A stretch of DNA of 30,511 bases from a virus, in IMG/VR virus record IMGVR_UViG_3300025305_000089, positions 1 through 30,511 of that record. The stretch is one strand, 5' to 3'. The translations under genes and the position numbers were made by a program. The notes under the pieces were generated by a model. The model worked only from the letters and a program-made list of their open reading frames with translations. It had not been told where the DNA came from and did no database searches. Below, piece after piece: positions 27,613 to 30,511 of the stretch (position 1 is the first letter of the stretch; each line of letters opens with the position of its first letter).

Positions 27613-28588
27613 GTGCCTCCAGGATTGAAAGTGCGATACAATAGGGAATGTGCGGGACTAAACTATTCCCTAACGCTTTAAGTCTGTCCACCCTTCTGGG
27701 TATCCCATGATCCACTCTACCCACGTCGGGTTCAACTGCCCACCAACTTTCTCCCCAAGGTTGCCTTTGCCCCTGTCCGTCGTGCTGTCCTTGTACATGA
27801 ACTCTCTGGGTGTCGGCCACATCAAATTGGGATGCTTCACCTGGTCGTTGAGTGATATTGGCATTTTCTTTTTCAATTTTAATTTCATTCTTTTCTCTGA
27901 TGAAGGTCCCCTGTCGCAGTGAGCGTCGGGCGTTCTCCAGAGATTCCATCTTGGTTTCTGATCCTTGTTGGGTGACAGTCGAATCTGCTCCATCAGGGAA
28001 CCAGGAGGAACTGTCGTCCTGCCTATTGCTAGTCTCTTTTTCATTTTTCTTTCCAAGGCTTCCTGACTTCTCTGGTTGATTCCTACTGCCGTTGGCGTTT
28101 GCCACAATCCAGACTCTTTCTCTTTTGTGGTTGGCGCCGATGCTAGCAGCTGAAATACTAAACGTCCTTGTGGCGTAACCTTCACTCTCCAGGTCCGCGA
28201 GCACGGAGTCAAGACCGAGTTTAAGATGTCCACTAACGTTCTCTCCAATGACGAAAGAAGGCCGACACTCTTTGATAAGCCTAAGATACTCTGGCCAAAG
28301 GTGTCGCGGATCTTGCTCACCTTTTTTTCTACCTGCTTGGGAGAATGGTTGGCAAGGATATCCTCCAGTGATAATGTCGATAGATCCAAGTCCATCTGCT
28401 TTGAGTTTGTCATAAGTCAGCTCCTTTATATCTTTATATTGTTTAACATGTGGCCAATGCTTTTGCAGCACTTGCCTTGGAAATTCTTCAATTTCACAGA
28501 ATGCCACCGTTTCAAAACCACCCGTGGCCTCGAGCCCCAAGCTAAAGCCACCAATTCCACTGAATAGATCCAAATGTCTTAGCATCAA
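27602..28588 (-). CDS. DNA C5-cytosine methyltransferase
   Basis: A 328-residue enzyme transferring methyl groups from S-adenosylmethionine to cytosine C5. Motif I is DLFSGIGGFSLGLE (7-20), the catalytic Cys79 is in GGYPCQPFS, motif VI is ENV (116-118), motif VIII is RERVWIVA (156-163), and motif X is the LKALGNSLVPH near 304-314. All core motifs are present. The target-recognition region (about 165-290) is unusual, low in hydrophobic residues and rich in Asn, Gln, Ser and Lys, and a second frame is open across it (27670-28413). No restriction enzyme is seen, so it likely protects phage DNA or alters regulation. It overlaps the primase stop by 4 nt. Confidence 0.92.
   Translation of the reverse strand: MMLRHLDLFSGIGGFSLGLEATGGFETVAFCEIEEFPRQVLQKHWPHVKQYKDIKELTYDKLKADGLGSIDIITGGYPCQPFSQAGRKKGEQDPRHLWPEYLRLIKECRPSFVIGENVSGHLKLGLDSVLADLESEGYATRTFSISAASIGANHKRERVWIVANANGSRNQPEKSGSLGKKNEKETSNRQDDSSSWFPDGADSTVTQQGSETKMESLENARRSLRQGTFIREKNEIKIEKENANITQRPGEASQFDVADTQRVHVQGQHDGQGQRQPWGESWWAVEPDVGRVDHGIPRRVDRLKALGNSLVPHIPYCIALSILEALDA
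27670..28413 (-). CDS. Nested overlapping frame inside the methyltransferase gene
   Basis: A 247-codon frame on the same strand as the methyltransferase, shifted by one base and lying wholly inside it. It begins MTNSKQMDLDLSTLSLEDIL and contains three spaced (L/M)W-x-T-P motifs at about 103-107, 158-162 and 198-202 (LWQTPTA, LWRTPDA, MWPTPRE). It ends with LNPTWVEWIMGYPEGW (227-242). Sequences of this type, W-P-T-P repeats followed by LNPxWVEWLMGxPxGW, are familiar from annotated phage proteins next to or overlapping cytosine methyltransferases. No ribosome-binding site is obvious. It may be a true overprinted gene or a conserved shadow of the methyltransferase frame. Confidence 0.4.
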   Translation of the reverse strand: MTNSKQMDLDLSTLSLEDILANHSPKQVEKKVSKIRDTFGQSILGLSKSVGLLSSLERTLVDILNSVLTPCSRTWRVKVTPQGRLVFQLLASAPTTKEKESGLWQTPTAVGINQRSQEALERKMKKRLAIGRTTVPPGSLMEQIRLSPNKDQKPRWNLWRTPDAHCDRGPSSEKRMKLKLKKKMPISLNDQVKHPNLMWPTPREFMYKDSTTDRGKGNLGEKVGGQLNPTWVEWIMGYPEGWTDLKR

Positions 28589-30111
28589 TACACCTCATCC
28601 GTTTCTTTGAAATCTCTTTCCTTCAGTTCGTATTCAGTCTCTTGAATATCAATTGGTATTTTCCAACAGTGCGTGGAATGTCCCTCAATCTTGAGCTTGT
28701 CTGTTGATCCTTTAAGTTCATTGAATATTTTCATTTGGTGTGTTTCATTTATTTTGGTAAAGCGTTTGGTTTTTAAGAATTCACGAAAGGACTGAGGCTT
28801 AAAATAAAAATATCCTTCGTGCTCATATGTTTGACCCAGACGAATTTCATCACGGTCTTTAGCTCCTTTTGTATTGCCAATGAATGTTTGAAGATGGGAA
28901 AGGAATTGTCCTTTCACTGTCACTTCTCCTGGAAGGATGACATAATCTTTTTTCTCTTTCATTATGGCTAAAAGTTCATCCACTCTTTGCGCCCAAACTA
29001 AAGGGCCGACGGGCCGTGGGCTTGTATCCGCTTGTGCAATACAGGCTTTACGGTAAGCGGGATGATCCGCTAGTTGATCCACATTGAGAATAACGACTTG
29101 TCCGTTATGAGTCAGTTCATACATAGGATTATCCGATACCCATTTCTTCAGGCTGGAAATGTCATCCGTTGCCGAGTTTCCAATTCCATACTTGTGCGTC
29201 TTGCATTTAATTTTCTCACACACCGCTTTAAAAGTAGGTTCCTCGCATCGATAAAAATACTTATCGTCCCCGACTTGTTTACAAATAGTCAGAACTTCAC
29301 GTGAGGGGAGAGGAGGTTTAAAATACTTGGTATTGTACTCATCCAATTTTGCTTCCACTTTATCGGGAAATCGTTCCCGCAAATAGATCCCCACTTGAAA
29401 GAGGCATTGGTTACGGGATCCTTCGCTGAATCCTTGTTCAGCCAAAGTTACGATGCACGGAGGAGCGCCTTTGAAATCTTCTTTGGTATCAACTGTTTTA
29501 GGAATATCAACATTGCTAACTTGCAATATGACTTTTGTTTCATAGTATTCTATAAACTTTCTTAACGTATCTAATGCATTACCTTCATCATCGAACGCAT
29601 ATCTTGTTGGATGTTCTTCATGGTTATAGGGTAAGTTTAAAAAATTACCTGTGGCTTTGGGGTTCAGCTCAATTTGTTTTGGGAATATCTCTGAATCAGC
29701 GTAGCCTAACCATGCAGCTATCTCTGTTAATTTTAGTTGCATATCTTTGGCAGTTGCTGGTTCGCGTACAAATAAATATATATGTGCGCCACCACTTTTT
29801 GATCTACATACAACCAGTGGTAATTTCTTTTCGACAATTTTTTTAATTAATTTCTTGTGGTCTAGACCATCATAGGAGTCAATATCAATAGCTCCCCAAT
29901 TACAGGTATTACCTTCCCGAATAGGAATGATCCCTAGGCTCGGTTCACGACCTTCTAAATGGTCATACCATTTTTCTTTTGTTAATTGTTCTTTTTGAAT
30001 CCAGGACTTGGCTTCAATTTTGCCAGCCTCATTTTTTGCACGACTTTGTGTCTGACCATAGGCTCTTTCCAAGCCACTAAATATTTGTATAAATTTTTCT
30101 TTGTCGTCCAT
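28585..30111 (-). CDS. Archaeo-eukaryotic-type primase (AEP/PrimPol)
   Basis: A 508-residue primase or primase-polymerase. Metal-binding Asp76-x-Asp78 lies in GAIDIDSYD, the nucleotide-binding motif SKSGGAHIY with His110 at 104-112, and the third motif in IELNPKATGNFLNLPY (147-162). Order and spacing match the AEP superfamily, near the TOTE-type and PrimPol-like versions. Residues about 230-320 hold a helical segment (GSRNQCLFQVGIYLRERFPD) and several Cys residues, consistent with a PriCT-like module with possible metal binding. The C-terminal 180 residues are unassigned. It would supply primers for the polymerase at 23040-24917. The stop overlaps the methyltransferase start as ATGA. Confidence 0.8.
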   Translation of the reverse strand: MDDKEKFIQIFSGLERAYGQTQSRAKNEAGKIEAKSWIQKEQLTKEKWYDHLEGREPSLGIIPIREGNTCNWGAIDIDSYDGLDHKKLIKKIVEKKLPLVVCRSKSGGAHIYLFVREPATAKDMQLKLTEIAAWLGYADSEIFPKQIELNPKATGNFLNLPYNHEEHPTRYAFDDEGNALDTLRKFIEYYETKVILQVSNVDIPKTVDTKEDFKGAPPCIVTLAEQGFSEGSRNQCLFQVGIYLRERFPDKVEAKLDEYNTKYFKPPLPSREVLTICKQVGDDKYFYRCEEPTFKAVCEKIKCKTHKYGIGNSATDDISSLKKWVSDNPMYELTHNGQVVILNVDQLADHPAYRKACIAQADTSPRPVGPLVWAQRVDELLAIMKEKKDYVILPGEVTVKGQFLSHLQTFIGNTKGAKDRDEIRLGQTYEHEGYFYFKPQSFREFLKTKRFTKINETHQMKIFNELKGSTDKLKIEGHSTHCWKIPIDIQETEYELKERDFKETDEVY

Positions 30112-30130
30112 AAATCTTTCTCATTCATTA

Positions 30131-30166
30131 AAGAAGGGGCGAGGTTACCACAGATCGCCCCTTCTT
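30131..30166 (-). terminator. Terminator-like hairpin before the primase gene
   Basis: A perfect 12-bp stem (30131-30142 with 30155-30166, AAGAAGGGGCGA and its complement) with a 12-nt loop. It lies between the SSB-like gene (stop 30211) and the primase start at 30111. The T content after the stem is modest, so termination may be partial and allow read-through to the primase. Confidence 0.65.
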
Positions 30167-30210
30167 ATTTTCGAAGATTACACATTCTAAAAGAATATAT
30201 AACTTAAGCT

Positions 30211-30511
30211 TTAGTAAGGAGTTTTTTCCTCAGTGTCAACCTCGTCTTCTTCATGCTTGACTTTTACTTCACCTTTGTCCACGCTTTCCGCAAACGCTTT
30301 CGCTTGGTGATAAATGTTAGCATCTTCAACAGGTCCGACACGGGAAATGTCCCAACCAAACCAATTACCTAAATCATTCGATTCCGCAACCGTTTTCAAT
30401 AGGTAAAGGTGAGAGTACGAAGGAGGAGTAAATAAACCTTTTGTACCCTTCATTTTAAGACCCAGCATCAAAGAGTTCCATCTCTTTGATTTTTTACGCT
30501 GAGTACTTTTC
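30211..30511 (-). CDS. Possible ssDNA-binding protein, C-terminal fragment
   Basis: The frame is open to the window edge, so the N-terminus is missing; about 99 codons are visible. The visible part begins with a basic stretch (KSTQRKKSKRWNSLMLGLKM), then GLFTPPSYSHLYLLKTVAES and NWFGWDISRVGPVEDANIYH. It ends in an acidic tail (EEDEVDTEEKTPY) with a terminal aromatic residue. An acidic tail with a final aromatic residue is typical of phage single-strand binding proteins such as T7 gp2.5, and the gene precedes a primase. That is the basis for the call; the OB fold itself is not recognisable by eye. It could be another replication accessory protein. Confidence 0.45.
   Translation of the reverse strand, partial: KSTQRKKSKRWNSLMLGLKMKGTKGLFTPPSYSHLYLLKTVAESNDLGNWFGWDISRVGPVEDANIYHQAKAFAESVDKGEVKVKHEEDEVDTEEKTPY

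Noticed and set aside
27602-28588. Restriction-modification system
   Set aside because: Only the methyltransferase is present; no restriction endonuclease gene lies beside it. The neighbours are replication genes.

Overview
This window reads as a stretch of a tailed, double-stranded DNA bacteriophage genome, probably marine and probably infecting an alphaproteobacterium. Essentially every gene lies on the minus strand, so the genome is read from high to low coordinates. The phage identity rests on a large terminase, a P22-like portal, the start of a major capsid protein, a holin, a lysozyme and a family A DNA polymerase. The alphaproteobacterial host is an inference from two regulators typical of that class, a GcrA-like protein and a MucR/Ros-like zinc finger, and from a GTA-type holin. 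No integrase, tRNA or CRISPR array was seen. Tail genes would be expected beyond coordinate 1.

Layout in transcription order. (1) 30511-22343, replication and DNA metabolism: a partial SSB-like protein, an archaeo-eukaryotic-type primase, a C5-cytosine methyltransferase with a second reading frame nested inside it, a UvrD-like helicase, a DUF6378-like protein, a MucR-like zinc-finger protein, DNA polymerase A and a 2OG-Fe(II) oxygenase. (2) 22176-18276: a secreted glucosaminidase-like enzyme, then a tightly overlapping run of small genes (zinc-finger proteins, a ribbon-helix-helix protein, GcrA) ending with the small terminase. (3) 18275-13723: an accessory island between the small and large terminase genes. 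It carries short unknown genes, a VRR-NUC nuclease, and long intergenic regions with a recurring plan. (4) 13722-1: packaging, head and lysis genes, nearly all overlapping or abutting: TerL, two large virion-type proteins, portal, small proteins, holin, lysozyme, a GroES-like co-chaperonin, scaffold, a decoration-like protein and the capsid N-terminus.

The most unusual part is the island at 13.9-17.7 kb. Four successive intergenic regions repeat the order gene end, hairpin or repeat-invaded gene end, repeat block, promoter, gene start. The repeat block pairs a box resembling ACTATACTATAG with a box resembling CAATGGAATGGAG, about 29-36 nt apart start to start, in at least nine pairs. The promoters share TTGACT, a TGGGA box in the spacer, and a TATAWA-like -10. 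This looks like an array of independently transcribed moron-like cassettes separated by a repeat family that I do not recognise. Other notable items are the nested frame in the methyltransferase gene, a hairpin sequence repeated beside the gcrA start, a structured leader at about 18.1-18.2 kb, and terminase genes that appear leaderless although most neighbours have strong ribosome-binding sites.

All family assignments come from reading motifs by eye. No database search was run.
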